Assembly (NCBI GenBank): GCA_018806985.1
Contig: JADANN010000429.1
Span: forward strand, 1,240,001 to 1,304,000
DNA from: Angiostrongylus vasorum
Lineage: Eukaryota > Nematoda > Chromadorea > Rhabditida > Metastrongylidae
Length of the DNA stretch: 64,000 nucleotides
Direction of reading: 5' to 3'
In this document: piece by piece, positions 45,311 to 56,341 of the stretch
Layout of the letters: every line of letters starts with the position of its first letter
Position numbering within the stretch: position 1 is the first letter of the stretch
Made by a program: the position numbers and the translations under genes
The notes under the pieces: model-generated
Database searches by the model: none
What the model was told of the DNA's origin: nothing
What the model saw: the letters and a program-made list of their open reading frames with translations, nothing else

Positions 45311-46314
45311 CGTTAGCCTTGTTTTTTTCCACCAATTTGAAGCTTTTTGACACTTGATGCTGGAAAACATTTACCAGTCCTGCACGCGAGATTGGGAGGT
45401 GCAAATATAGGAGAATTAATAAAAGGTCCCAACGAATGCCGAGGAGGAGCAAACTGATGAATCCTTCCATCTCTTCAACACAAGATGTGTATTCATTTTA
45501 GAGACAAATTTTAGTTATCGTTGTGTTTCACAAAACACCCTATCATAAAAAAACTGTAGTGAGTGGCGAATAGAAATTTAGCAAACTTTAATCTTATGCC
45601 ACACATTTACTAGACTTGAGATTTTGCTGAAACAGTGAGTCGGAGGTGATAACCACTGGAAATACGTTGTTATGAGAGGAGCTGAACAAGCCAAAGCTAG
45701 CTGAAGTGCTCCTTTGGTAAATCAAGCACTTCTTAATAAGAACGTGTACACTTAATGTAATGAGACGCAATGAAATGAGAAGAACTGACTAGGGTAGGGG
45801 CGTTAAACAGTATTTAAATTATAAACAGTATACTTGTTATTGAATATAAACAACATATTTGGAAAGACGACAGCACTCTGAGCGATGAGGCGAGTGAAAG
45901 TGAATGATGTTATACCCAAGCCATTATATTCGTACTTTTACCCACCTATGCAAGTTTTTTCCATGTTAGCATGTGTGAGGAATATTGATTGTACTGTGGC
46001 ATCTGCCGAAGGTAGCCCTGAGAGATTCTATTAGTTCATTCTCCACGAACAGTAAAGCAAAAATGAAATTTGATTCGTTTACCACCTACTGACTCAGTCC
46101 TTTACAATTTAATTTTTTAACCATAAACCGATTGCTACTTCATTTTCAGTTGTTATGGTGATCCAAATTCATGTATAGGATAAACGTGTATGCAACACTC
46201 TCCACAAAAATAACGAATGCAGTCTATCAGTTCTTAATGATATCTCAAAACCAACTTTCCCTTAACCTCCGTATCACTAGTCAACATATATTCATTATTT
46301 GATAAGCTTAGACG

Positions 46315-46490
46315 AGTTTGACAAACAATCTTTATTCGGCTAATGTTTCGACCTCTTCGTCTTCCTCAGAGCCGACGATCCGAGTCGATGGTCCAGCGCC
46401 GGCTATGATGAAGATGAAGACGTCGAAACTTCACCCGAATAGACATCTATGTCAACGTCGTGTTAGCTTAACAGTCCAAGAAAGTGTAGA
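46315..46490. repeat. Inverted pair of hairpin repeats E' with hammerhead-like core
   Basis: A minus-strand copy (46315-46405) faces a plus-strand copy end (46405-46490). The minus core at 46337-46374 is complete: CGGCT, CTGAGGA, AGACGAAGAGGTC hairpin, GAAA, CATT, AGCCG, with five-base stem I pairing CGGCT/AGCCG. The plus partner is degenerate (GGCT ATGATGA ... GACGTC GAAA). Confidence 0.65.
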
Positions 46491-46559
46491 ATATTATTAC
46501 TAAGGTTAAATAACGGCTGGTTTGAAAAAGCATAGTTTGCTAATCGCTATGTGCTAGTT

Positions 46560-46830
46560 AACATAATAGCGCTTGTTGAGTGATAGATCATCCGTTGAAA
46601 AAACAAAAATATTATCAAAAGCTAGTCGCTACCAACAACAATCGTCTTCTTTAAAAGACTGCCGGTGGACGAGATGGCCTAAATTGATCGGTGCCCACCG
46701 AGAAGCACTTGACCCCCATAAGAAGATGAAGACTCCATATCGAGAAGACGAACAAGTGTGTACCACTAACTCGGAGTATCAGCTCTGATGAAGAGGAAGA
46801 AATCGAGATGTTAGCAGGGTAAATGTTGTT
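46560..46830 (+). repeat. Hairpin repeat E', plus strand
   Basis: Head ATCATCCGTTGAAAAAACAA, an inner hairpin region, and near the end AGCT CTGATGA (46785-46791), AGAGGAAGAAATC, GAGA, TGTT AGC. The CTGATGA box is the canonical form but GAAA has become GAGA. The region 46831-48690 beyond it holds one SINE C-like stretch and no gene I recognise. Confidence 0.55.
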
Positions 46831-47849
46831 CATCAACTTCACGTCAGCATATCAGTGAAAGAATGCTTACCGTGTCGTTCGTTGAAGCACTCTATTAGGT
46901 TGTACAAACTGGCAACATTCCGTAACTTCGTCTTGAGCATTTCCTCTATCGAAGTACCAGCCATTAGAGAAAGAATAGATAGCGTCGTCAGTTATAGTTC
47001 AGCTCGCTCAAATAGGGGCGCTTACAGTCTCCATTTCCTTCTCGTTTTCCCCTTCACGTAGCAGAATTGGATTTCTGAGTTTGCTAATAATAAAATCAGT
47101 GTTAACATCAGTGGCACATTATGGCTTTTCCACACCAATCATCGAGGAATTTATCATTTATTGCTGCACTAGTTTCGTATTATTTCACCAGTCTATAAAA
47201 GAAGCTATTCTCTCGTGTCAATGTAACTTCTTACTCGCTAACTTATATTTTCTTCTTTAATCCGCTCTTTTTTTTCGCCCATACTGCTCACATTTCGTGA
47301 TATCTCCATAACGTTGCTGTGTAGTAGTATTGTACTATACAAACGTTTAGTTGTCCAAGTTCGAGATTTACTCGCTTGAAACGGGAAAAAAGTCGCGCTA
47401 GCTATAACACCGACAGCTTAATAGTGACAGCTACCTCACAGCACTGAATCCTACTGAGCTAACAGCTTTAAAGCGAGTAAGAAACCCTGTCGTTAAATGT
47501 TTCTTTTTTTCATCACGTGCAAGAGTTGGATCTGTCGGATGGGGTGCGTAATATGAAAAGCTAAGAAATTGGCAGTACAGAACGGACAGGAATAACGAAG
47601 TGTGTAACAAAAAATTGAGACAAAAAATTGGTATCATTGGCAAGGCTCACCTTTACCAACATGGTCCACACATGAGTCATCAGATAAACTGTCGAAAACA
47701 AACCGTCGCCGTGAATGTGTTAATCTTCAGCAAATGAAATGGGAAAATTGGGCTTACTATCCACGAATTTTTTTATGACTTTTACTTTTATCCATGCATC
47801 CGGGTCCTAAAAAATACTGCGATGCAGTAACTATTGAGAAACGATTTCA

Positions 47850-48200
47850 AACTTTTTATTTACTGCCTACTACAATTTTTTTAGAAGTTTTGCAAATATA
47901 TCAGCACCATCTTAGTTGCACTTCACATGATACCCTGCCGTTCAAAATTATAGCAGGCTGTAAATAAGAAGGATAAGACTGTGATTTCAACTTCAGCTTC
48001 AACTTAACTGGGTTCGTTGCCGATTTGGGCTCCCTAGATGAATCCCACCGACGGGTGATTGCTGACGGCGCTGATCGATAGAACCAGCTGAGAGACAGGC
48101 GAAACGAATGACCATGTGGTGGTGAACGAGTTAGCCCCTGGAAAAAATTTTTGCAAATATCTCAGCATTATTTTTTGTTGTGAACAATTTTACTACTCAT
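47850..48200 (+). mobile_element. SINE C-like copies, degraded
   Basis: Contains TTTATTTACTGCCTACTACA, a fragment with ATATCAGCACCATCTTAGTT, then in the plus orientation GACGGGTGATTGCTGACGGC, GAGAGACAGGCGAAACGAAT, GTGGTGGTGAACGAG and GCAAATATCTCAGC. At least two partial copies are mixed. Confidence 0.5.
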
Positions 48201-48694
48201 TCATGTAATGCAATGCTGTTCAAACTTATGCGAGCGAAGTCCCACAAGAGGGTGGTTATAAATACACACTGCGATTGTTTGTTGTTCGGAATAAAACCTT
48301 GCCTTACATATTAGGTTATTCCCTAACATATTGAGACGATAGAATAGAAGTAAAAGGCGTTTCATTTTGTATTAGTTGTTTTATATTCTGTGGGGATCTC
48401 ATTCTGATCCTAATCACACTGCACATTTCTAAGTGGCAGGTTTCGAGTGTTTCAGCGACGTTTACAGTAACTGGAGATCTGATCATGACCGTTATGATCG
48501 TTATTTTGTGCTCATATTTCTTCTGTATGAAGGACAAAATGTGGTAATCACGAGTAATACAGGATCGGCGTCGATGTAAAAAGGTAGAGTTTTTTGTATG
48601 AAAGCTTACATATGTGCATTTTCCTCTATACGGACTGGCCCATTAACCACCTTGATCAGTTTCTAATAGTGTTTGCCGACATTCTCTTAGTTAG

Positions 48695-48985
48695 TTAAAA
48701 CGATAAAGGGATAAAGCTGCCGGCGTTAAACAATCCCCTGAGGTATACGCCATGCATTCGACTTCATTAAACATCGTTTGGAGGTAATTGAATGCATATC
48801 TGGCCTTTATAATGACTCGCAGTGGCCTGCCGATGTATCGAGCCAGTGCTGCTATCCTCCCAGACAGGTCTGTACCAATTTGCCGATCCCGGAGGGATGG
48901 AAGGCTTTGTGAGCCATCGGCGAAGGGATCGATTCCACGTGTTTGCCGCAGTGGCGTCTCCGACCACTGCACCACACGCGCTCTA
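48695..48985 (-). mobile_element. SINE A, minus strand
   Basis: Minus-strand head GCGCGTGTGGTGCAGTGGTC (A box), GTGGAATCGATCCC (B-box-like), body GTCTGGGAGGATAGCAGC, ending CAGCTTTATCCCTTTATCG. A near-consensus copy. Confidence 0.8.
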
Positions 48986-49849
48986 AATTAGTAAGAATTC
49001 ATAATTCATTTAACAGAGTTACTTCTTTCTCTCAAACGATTTTAGTTATCGCAGTGTTTGGCTGTGTTAACCAGTTGGTTTTTAGTTATTTTATTTTTTC
49101 AGCTATTCACTACAGACTTTCATTTAATCCGTGCTCTGATGATCAATATTTTTTGGTCATCGGAAAGCTTACACTCAGTCGTCGTAAAGTTTTATTGTGG
49201 ATAACGTTTAGGGCGCCCACATAGCAAGAACCATGTGTAAACGCTCGACCCGATTCACTGCGGGCCTGAGGAACGCGACAGCGCCGAGATGTTAGCCACA
49301 ATAGGAATTCGATTAGCAACATTTGTGACCCTTAAACAAGTTCGTTCTTGCTTTCTACTTTGAAATGACTTAGTAATTAATTAACCTTAGTTTGCCATAT
49401 GACCAAAATCTCGATATTTTATTTTGAATACAAAATGAATGAAGAAATAGAAATCGGTTATGAGAAGTTTCGTCTAGAAGTTCCGGCATTGGAAAGGTTT
49501 CGAAAAACGTAATGAAGGATTGGTGATCACTATAATTCGAAACTGCCATATTTTTTCTCTTCGAGATGATCTTTAATTTCTGAAAGACGGAAATGTTTCA
49601 TTGCAATGTTTCTTTAACCACGTTGGGGTTTGAACACAAGCAGAAACGTTTTGCTATGTTGTCCTTTTCAAACTGGTTCAACGATTTCACTCGTCAATTT
49701 TCCACCCCCTTATTCCGTGGAAACTCCCATAGTTTTACTTGCCTGTAAATACTTCCCAGAAGGATCGAAGCTGATATTACTATTATAGTACGAGTGGGAA
49801 ACGATATTTCAGATATCAATAACCAGTACTGCAAATGTTAAAGGTTCAC

Positions 49850-50479
49850 ACGCATTCACAAGTGCTGTTCGACAGTAAATATGGACGAAAAATTGCACCA
49901 TGTTCACTTTTAGCAAACGAATTGAGCTCATTGGGTCAGCATGGGTCAGCTGCACGCCGACAACGAAATTTTGGTCGATCCCATGGTCACCCATTGCCAA
50001 ATTTGCTGCCAAACTAGTTTCTCCATAGATGTTTTTTTGAGAAAACGCAGCTTACCAGTTGCCCTAAAAGCACACCAAGGTAAAAGGATTTATTCCATTG
50101 TATCCTGAGCATTTGGCCATTGAGCAACCAATTTTTGATATATCCTCTCGCGATATCTATTTATATGAAGTTTTTTTTATCATGAGATATTCTTCAAAAA
50201 TTTCAAATTTTACCACTTCACAAGGCCTTCCTCTCGACCATGACAGAGCTAGTGCACTAAGTAGGGTACTGTCGCTTGCATTAACTTGTTTAGCAGTGAG
50301 CTTGCGCTTGAAATTTTTAGACGTACAGCATGCCATTTGACGTTGCTTTGCTTTTTCTCAGTGGTTCGACATGAAATGCAATTCGTTACTGTGCGATGTT
50401 CCCGGCAGCCGATTGGAAGTGTCAATGGAAATCCCTCAGCTGCTTCCATGACGCCTTCTTCCAGCTTACAGCTCCAGTT
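49850..50479 (-). pseudogene. CAP/SCP-domain (ASP-like) gene remnant g
   Basis: Exon 50479-50387 follows ACGTTCAG: NWSCKLEEGVMEAAEGFP, the domain Cys helix. The next exon (about 50310-50225) carries LSALALSWSRGRPCEV, the SWW helix region, before GTAAAA. The exon 50156-50057 starts after TAAATAG with ISREDISKIGCSMAKCSGYN, then FTLVCF followed by an in-frame TAG and the GTAAGC donor. A C-terminal segment (about 50010-49850) follows. The stop inside the last Cys strand marks a pseudogene. Exon order and splice positions match copies c and f. Confidence 0.6.
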
Positions 50480-50663
50480 CTGAACGTGTTTAAATTCAAA
50501 GTTTTTTCTATTAATGTAGCTTGTTGTCGCAACCGATCGTTTTTTTCACTCTAACACGTGAGCACTGTAAATGATTCGCTGATAAGCTATGCAGTAAAGT
50601 TAACAAATGTGTTGAAGACATGACGAAACGTTTTACCACAATCAGAAACTTAATGCTTGCTAA

Positions 50664-51058
50664 ACCTCCCAGTGGTTTACCGCTTCATCGTGGCTGGGAG
50701 TTGTTCCTGGGTGTCGGGCTGCGATGTACAGCGGGGGATTCATCTCCTCAGCAGCGTCTCTGAAGCTGAGAAGGAGCCCGGCGTTTCCATCACGGAGCCC
50801 AGCTAGGAGTAAACCAATATCAGGATCCACCGCCATCCTTGTATCAAACTAGTCGCATGGTGACAAATCTGCCTGTGATCCACAAAGGCGACGACTCCCT
50901 CTGTTGGTGACGAATTGGGGCGAACTTCGGCAAGGCTGTCTTCGAGATTCGAGGAAACCGCAACTGCCAAACCTGGAAATCTTCGGGGAATAGAAATTGC
51001 GCTGGGTCCTGCACATGCAGTGAAGAAGGGTCATCGTAATATCTGAGTAAGTAAGTTA
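50664..51058 (+). mobile_element. SINE D, full length
   Basis: Head CTCCCAGTGGTTTACCGCTT, tail ATCTGAGTAAGTAAG. All family boxes are present with some divergence. A 192-codon minus-strand ORF crosses this and the next SINE and is fortuitous. Confidence 0.75.
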
Positions 51059-51197
51059 TGCGATCCGTGGGGATACTATGAGGTTTGTAGAAATGAAAAG
51101 TGGCGTGGCGCTGATATTCATGCAATGCGAGTAGCGCGAAAACAAACTGCGAAAGCTGGTTTTGTAGATGTGTTATAGTATAACGAATGATATTATA

Positions 51198-51545
51198 TGG
51201 CGCGGATAGTACAGTGGCAGTGACGTCGATCATCACGAGCACAGTGCCACTTCGATTCCACCCGGACCAAACAAGCCTCTCATTCCTGCGGGGTCGGGAA
51301 ATCGTTAACAGACTTGTCCGGAAAAAATCGCTTACTGCAGTCCAATTGGGAACACGCTTCAACCCGGCTATCTCAAGACTCCAGGTACAATTGCTCGACC
51401 AGCATCCTACGAGATTCAGCAACCGAAGCTACACGTAAAAGTTGGAAAAATCTTCGTGGATAATGAATGCAAGGAAACGAATCGAATGTGTGAAATGCTG
51501 GGATCTGCACTGCAAACGTGAAGATGGGTCATACAAAAAATAAAA
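51198..51545 (+). mobile_element. SINE B, full length
   Basis: Head GGCGCGGATAGTACAGTGGC (A-box-like), CACTTCGATTCCACCCGG (B-box-like), body GGGGTCGGGAAATCG, CAAGACTCCAGGTACAATTG, end GATGGGTCATACAAAAAATA followed by an A-rich tail. A three-base AAT-type tail repeat is visible. Confidence 0.75.
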
Positions 51546-51729
51546 AATAAAGGAAATGAATGGTAATTTCGAAGGGTTAAGCAGTTTTCAGTTCTTTAAT
51601 GGTTATCAATATGAAGGAATAAACACAAATCCTTTGAACGACTTACTGTTACAGACGAAACAGTGGTTTCAGTCATGTAACATTATGCGACCATTGCAAA
51701 AATTCCTACAGGGATAGTTTTTACCTGGC

Positions 51730-52010
51730 CGCTGGTTTCCCACATAATAGCAGGCCATTGTGAGGTTGATCGACTCATCAGATATAATGCACTCGGCGAA
51801 TCAGCAACCAACGGTTGCGATATCCGGCCGCACCATCTAATCAAATAGAAAAGTGTTCTTTCTTTCGTTCGAATGTATTCTTAACAGAGCTTACAGTTCC
51901 GAACTGTGGTCTATACGACATTGACCAGGATTGTAATATTAGCATCGCGATAACGTTGCGACTAACACTTATGGGCACTTTGACTTTGTCAGTGGAATTA
52001 TAAAACGTAA
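51730..52010 (-). pseudogene. CAP/SCP-domain (ASP-like) gene remnant h
   Basis: Minus-strand paralogue of remnant e: STDKVKVPISVSRNVIAM, then SSVKNTFE-type intron sequence, then a segment with AECIISDESINLTMACYY, the last Cys strand, after a damaged GC box (TTGGTTGCTGATTCG, where GC is followed by a stop). More decayed than e. Both e and h share an insertion-free organisation, so they are probably one subfamily. Confidence 0.5.
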
Positions 52011-52189
52011 AGAATACTACTTGTATTTCGCCTTTGTTTTCATCAACACTAATACGAAAAAGCAAATACATACTAATGGTGGAAATTCACGTAGTTATCG
52101 GAAGTATTTGGAGGCGTTATCGAGCATCCAGCAACTGCAAAGTCAGCTTCCATCTCCAGATCACATCTGTAGCTCTAAATGTCCTAACA

Positions 52190-52470
52190 TTGTTAACTTT
52201 TTGTTACTACAGATTAAAATTCTTCTCGGCAGGGTATTATGTGTGACACAACCAGGTGTCTGCGGTAGGGAACGAAAGCGCTATTACTTCTCCTGGGGGC
52301 TAAGGCGTTCACCACCACCCCATGCGGGTCCTTCGTTTCACTCGTCTTTCAGCCAGTTTTCTATCTCTCTTTCACATAATAAATTGTCCTGAGAAGCTGC
52401 ACTACGCAGCAGATTAAAAGTCAACATTGTGATTTCGACTACAGCCTCAGCTTAACTGGGGACTGCTTAA
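52190..52470 (-). mobile_element. SINE C copy
   Basis: Contains TTGTTACTACAGATTAAAAT, a GGCAGGGTATTATGTGTGACA box, and the tRNA-like head on the minus strand (GGTGGTGAACGCCTTAGCC and GCGCTTTCGTTCCC), followed by GTCAACATTGTGATTTCGAC. Confidence 0.6.
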
Positions 52471-52547
52471 CCTAATTCATTGGTGATTCGGTCTCCCCAA
52501 ATCATTCCCATTGACGGTGGATTGCATTGATCGATAGAACCAGCTCC

Positions 52548-52815
52548 GTCCAGCGCGATGGTTAAAGGTGTTCTGCGACACACAAGGGTTCGTTACCGCA
52601 TTCCAGCCTCACCATACCCTTCATCCCTCCGGGAGTGTACAGATTGGTGCCAGACCTGTCTGGACGGGGGATCAACACTGACTCGACACGTCGACAGGAT
52701 GCCGCGAATCATCGCATAGACCAGGTATGCATTCAATCCCCTCTAACGATGATGCCTGATGAAGTCAAATGCATGGCGCTTTCGTTCGAGATTGATTAAC
52801 GTCGACAGCTTGATT
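52548..52815 (+). mobile_element. SINE A, plus strand, diverged
   Basis: Head TCCAGCGCGATGGTTAAAGG, body CATCCCTCCGGGAGTG, GTCTGGACGGGGGATCAACA, TGCATTCAATCCCCTC and GAAGTCAAATGCATGGCG, ending in CGTCGACAGCTTGATTGATG. More diverged than other copies. Confidence 0.65.
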
Positions 52816-52834
52816 GATGAGCAAACATATAACG

Positions 52835-54549
52835 GGTTGTAACACATGAAATGTCCGATTTTATTGTTTTAACACTCCGGGCAATTTTTTTAAATAAAAA
52901 ATTTTGTCCTTCACGTATTTTTTATGGCATATTTTTTGATGTAAAGTTTGCTCTTTCTGCACCTAGTGTTATTTTTTCTGACTTATTATTTTGACGTTCT
53001 TATGGGCTTTAGCTTTAGCATGAATCAACGTGATATTCATGTCCTTTTTTTGTGTACGTGGAGGAGCGAACATAATGCGTCGGTAGGAGCTCGGAATATC
53101 AATGCGGCGTTTGCAGACGGCTTTGTTAACGAAAGCACCATTCGTCGTCGGTACGCAAAGTGTGAATCCACGGAAGAGAGCCTTGCAAACGACGAGCATG
53201 ATGGGCCAGAAATTACGCTTTACAATGAGACATTTCACACCATCCGAATCGAATCCACGTCAAACGGACTGAGAACTTACGATGGCGACAGTTTGGAGTA
53301 AGTGCTGCGGCCATTTCATGTCACTTACAATTGATTGGAAGAGTTTTAAAAAAAGTGGACAAACGGATTCCACGCGAACTCAGCGAAAAGCGAAAAAAAC
53401 TAAGCGTCTGGAAATTTGCAATTCCCTATTGATTCGCAACAAATGAGATCCATTTTTTGAATCGCATTATAACTTGCTATGAAAAGCGGACACTGTACGA
53501 TAATCGTCGGCGTTCTGCACAATGGCTAGATGCCGATGAGAACCCACGACACATGTCTAAACCGAGTCAGCATCCCAAGAAGGCAGTGGTTTCCATTTGG
53601 TGGCCAGTGGCGGGTACAATTCGTTACAAATTCTTACGACCTGAAGAAGCGATTACGTCAGAGAAATATTGTGCTAAAATGGAAGAAATTCATTAGAAAC
53701 TACGTGTCAAGCAACCGGAATTGGCCAAATAGAAAAGACTAATATTGCTTCATGACAGCGCAGGACCGTACGTTTTCCAAGTGATATTAAGAAGTAGCAC
53801 ACCCGCCTTATTCACAAGATGGGCTTGCGTTTCCCAAGACTGACTTTCCGTTAATGTCGGCTTTGATTGATAATTCGATGTTTTTCTTCGATAAGCAGAC
53901 ACGAGGTTGTTATTACAGAATTTATTAGGATACAATAGCTGATGTTTCTGCGGTTTCGCCTTCTTCAGAGCTTGGAAAGGTCAAGTTGAGATGCGATCTA
54001 CTCAGCCAAACACTTTCATAACCCTAGCATATAAAACTCAACAAATAAAATTGCATTCGCATAAGAAACAGCTTCATTTAAACACCTACCGTTTATTTGT
54101 TGTAAGGATTCAAGTTAGCTGGTGGATAGCAGCCGCACAGAGTATTACATGGGCGAGGACTGTGCCTGTGAAAAGGTCATTGGATCAGCCTGAGGTACGG
54201 CACGAGGTCACGTGTTATGACAACACACTCCTCCTTGCGGTTCATCTTTGACTTTTCGGAATTGATCCAGAACCTTCAGGAGTTTTACGCGCTGATGTTC
54301 TGGACCACTTTCTGAAGGAAAAAAATCTCAACGACCAAACAATCTTTAAAAATGTCTTTAAAGAACTCATCGACTGTAGAACCAACAAGTTTTATGTTCC
54401 TAGAATCACAAAATTTGTTTTCTGTTGGAAAAAGCGTGGTGATCTAACGATTCCAATGATGCTTACTTCGCCTAGTTAAATTTAGAATGGAGAAAGTTTT
54501 GACTATTCAAAGCGTAATTTTAAAATCAGACATTTCGTGTGTTACAACC
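52835..54549 (+). mobile_element. mariner transposon relic with nested insertion
   Basis: A DNA transposon bounded by inverted repeats: 52835-52862 (GGTTGTAACACATGAAATGT and following) matches the complement of 54522-54549 with two mismatches in 28. The transposase is in pieces. An N-terminal helix-turn-helix part starts at the ATG at 53020 (ARNINAAFADGFVNESTIRR). Then, with deletions and a stop, come the catalytic region YEKRTLYDNRRRSAQWLDAD (the usual D of CDEKW is lost as CYEKR) and LLHDSAGPYVFQV, which keeps the second D. The C-terminal part (54290-54477) has HFLKEKNLNDQ and FKELIDCRTNKFY. An unrelated block of about 380 bp (53905-54285) interrupts it. The element is inactive. Confidence 0.85.
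53905..54285 (-). repeat. Insertion in mariner, with hammerhead-like core
   Basis: Lies between the catalytic and C-terminal parts of the mariner transposase. Its first part carries on the minus strand AGCT, CTGAAGA (53962-53968), AGGCGAAACCGCA, GAAA, CATC and AGCT (53937-53940), so the AGCT pair can close stem I. The remainder is not recognised. Confidence 0.6.
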
Positions 54550-55329
54550 TGCAATGTGTACATAAAAAACACATGTAGTTGCTGTAAAGTATTCTTCTAA
54601 TTTTGAACGTGGTTGAAATTAAACTTGTCAGGACTCTTTAATAAAATTTCAAGCTTTTGAAATTTTTCCACACAAGTATTGTAGCGACGAAAACCAATGA
54701 AATTTTGGGAAAGGCGCTGGTGTCGTCGCGGACGGAATCCTTTGTTGATTTTCTTCGTGTTTCAAACATCAGCTTCGGAGAAAAAAGAAGAGGAAAATTG
54801 TTAAGTTTCTTAGGTTACAGAAAGAGAAAGTTTGTTCTTGTTAGGGTAAGGGCGTTTGTTCTTGAAGACAACGATGTGCGTATTCACATCATTTTTCTTG
54901 TGGTTAATAGAGTTCAATACGAGCTAGGCTCTTTTTGTTGCTAAGTTGAAAGTGGCCATTGCTTTGGCGCCGCACCTACAGAAATCGTTTGGAACCAGTC
55001 ATCACAAATGGATGTCCTAAAAACAATTTCGATTCAAAGAGGAGTTTAGCCATGACCATATCATTCAAGTCGTAATCTAAATCCTTAAAGGATTTGCAGA
55101 ACCGGCGATGTTATTTTGATTCCGATCACTTAAATCCAGATAACTTTGAGATGTCTTGATGTGACGAATCGTTGATCTCCACAAGGTTACTAGTAAAAGT
55201 TCCCAACTGTCAGCGACTATCCAGGAACGACTGTGTTCTATTTTATTTCGCAATTCTTATCAAGCTTTTTGTCAAATTGAGTTAGGTTTTACGGAAGAAA
55301 AACCTGGATGGCCGTAATCATCCTCCACT

Positions 55330-55690
55330 CATACCGGCTGGCTCCACACGGCAATAGTCTGAAGACACAGTGAGTGATCAGATGCGTATGATCGTTTTGG
55401 ACGACCAAAAGCACGAAGTAGCGAAAAGTGATCAAAGAGTTTTTTGCTTATGGAACAAGAAATTGTTTCAAGGATAGAAATCGTAAAAACGAATGAAGAT
55501 GTCTTGGACTGCGAATTCTGTCGAACTTCTAACACAGTGCTTTGAAAATATTTGTCGTCATAATTTTTCTGCACCTTCTTTTCACACAGTGGATCATTTT
55601 TTAGTTGCAGAGGTAACACTATCCGAGGTCCTTAGTACACCTGACAGCAAACTACCAGAAAGTAGCTGATGACCAACATACTGTGTCCCA
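55330..55690 (-). pseudogene. Secreted small-protein family member, 55.5-kb copy
   Basis: Paralogue of 39777-40175. A plausible start reads MLVISYFLVVCCQ with a donor-like GTGTAC directly after. The following open stretch contains KNDPLCEKKVQKNYDDKYFQ and VLEVRQNSQS, aligned with DNDPLWGKEG and KHFQRIVLE in the 39.8-kb copy. The short region between them differs in frame, so either an intron is used or the gene is broken. Function unknown; secretion inferred from the hydrophobic start. Confidence 0.42.
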
Positions 55691-55918
55691 ATCTGCAGGA
55701 GATTAGAACGAAATAGTACATTTCTTGATCCCGCGAATCAGCTATAATCCTGTTAAATCATCCAAACTAATGGATCTGGTTCTGGAGTAGTCACGGCAAG
55801 CTAGAAAGCTAGTGTTTTGACAAAGTGTTTGACAAGCTAAGAACTCGAATATCTTCAAATTAGAGTATGATGCATAGGCAGTTAGCTAAAATTAGAAACA
55901 TGTCCTAATCAAGGAAGA

Positions 55919-56341
55919 AGATAAGCGTTACTCACTTACTTGATACTTGGTTCCTAAATGGCCTGTCCTGACTGGTTGGCGGGCTTCAGCATAATCTCCA
56001 TTTTTCGGAGATTTCCTGGTTAAGCCATAGTGGTTCCCTGGAATCCCTAGGTCAGCCGGGCCAATGTCTGTCCCAGGTCTCACCACCGCAGGCAATCGCA
56101 GCCCTTGTGGATCAGAGAGAGAGAGAGATTGGCCACCATGCGACTTTGATACCAGGACGGTGGCGGATCCTGGTGTTGGTGTACTCTTAACAAGGCTTCT
56201 TGATGGAAACGTCAGACTCGTTCTCAGCTTGGGCGACTCTGCCGGGCGGATGAATCCTCGTTGTGCACACCACAGCACGACACCCAGGAACACCTCCCTG
56301 CCACGATGAGGCGCTAAACCGTTGGGAAGAGATAAGCGTTA
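55919..56341 (-). mobile_element. SINE D with 12-bp target duplication
   Basis: The element is 55931-56329 (399 bp) on the minus strand, from CTTCCCAACGGTTTAGCGCC to an AAGTATCAAGTAAGTGAG tail. It is flanked by AGATAAGCGTTA at 55919-55930 and again at 56330-56341. The paralogous block at 39564-39575 has CAACGCTTATCT once, without an insertion, so the ends are well fixed. I see no clear tRNA A/B boxes in its head. The AAGT tail suggests mobilisation by an RTE-type element. Confidence 0.9.

Noticed and set aside
50844..51422. 192-codon minus-strand ORF
   Set aside because: It crosses a SINE D and a SINE B; the frame follows their sequence and shows no domain.
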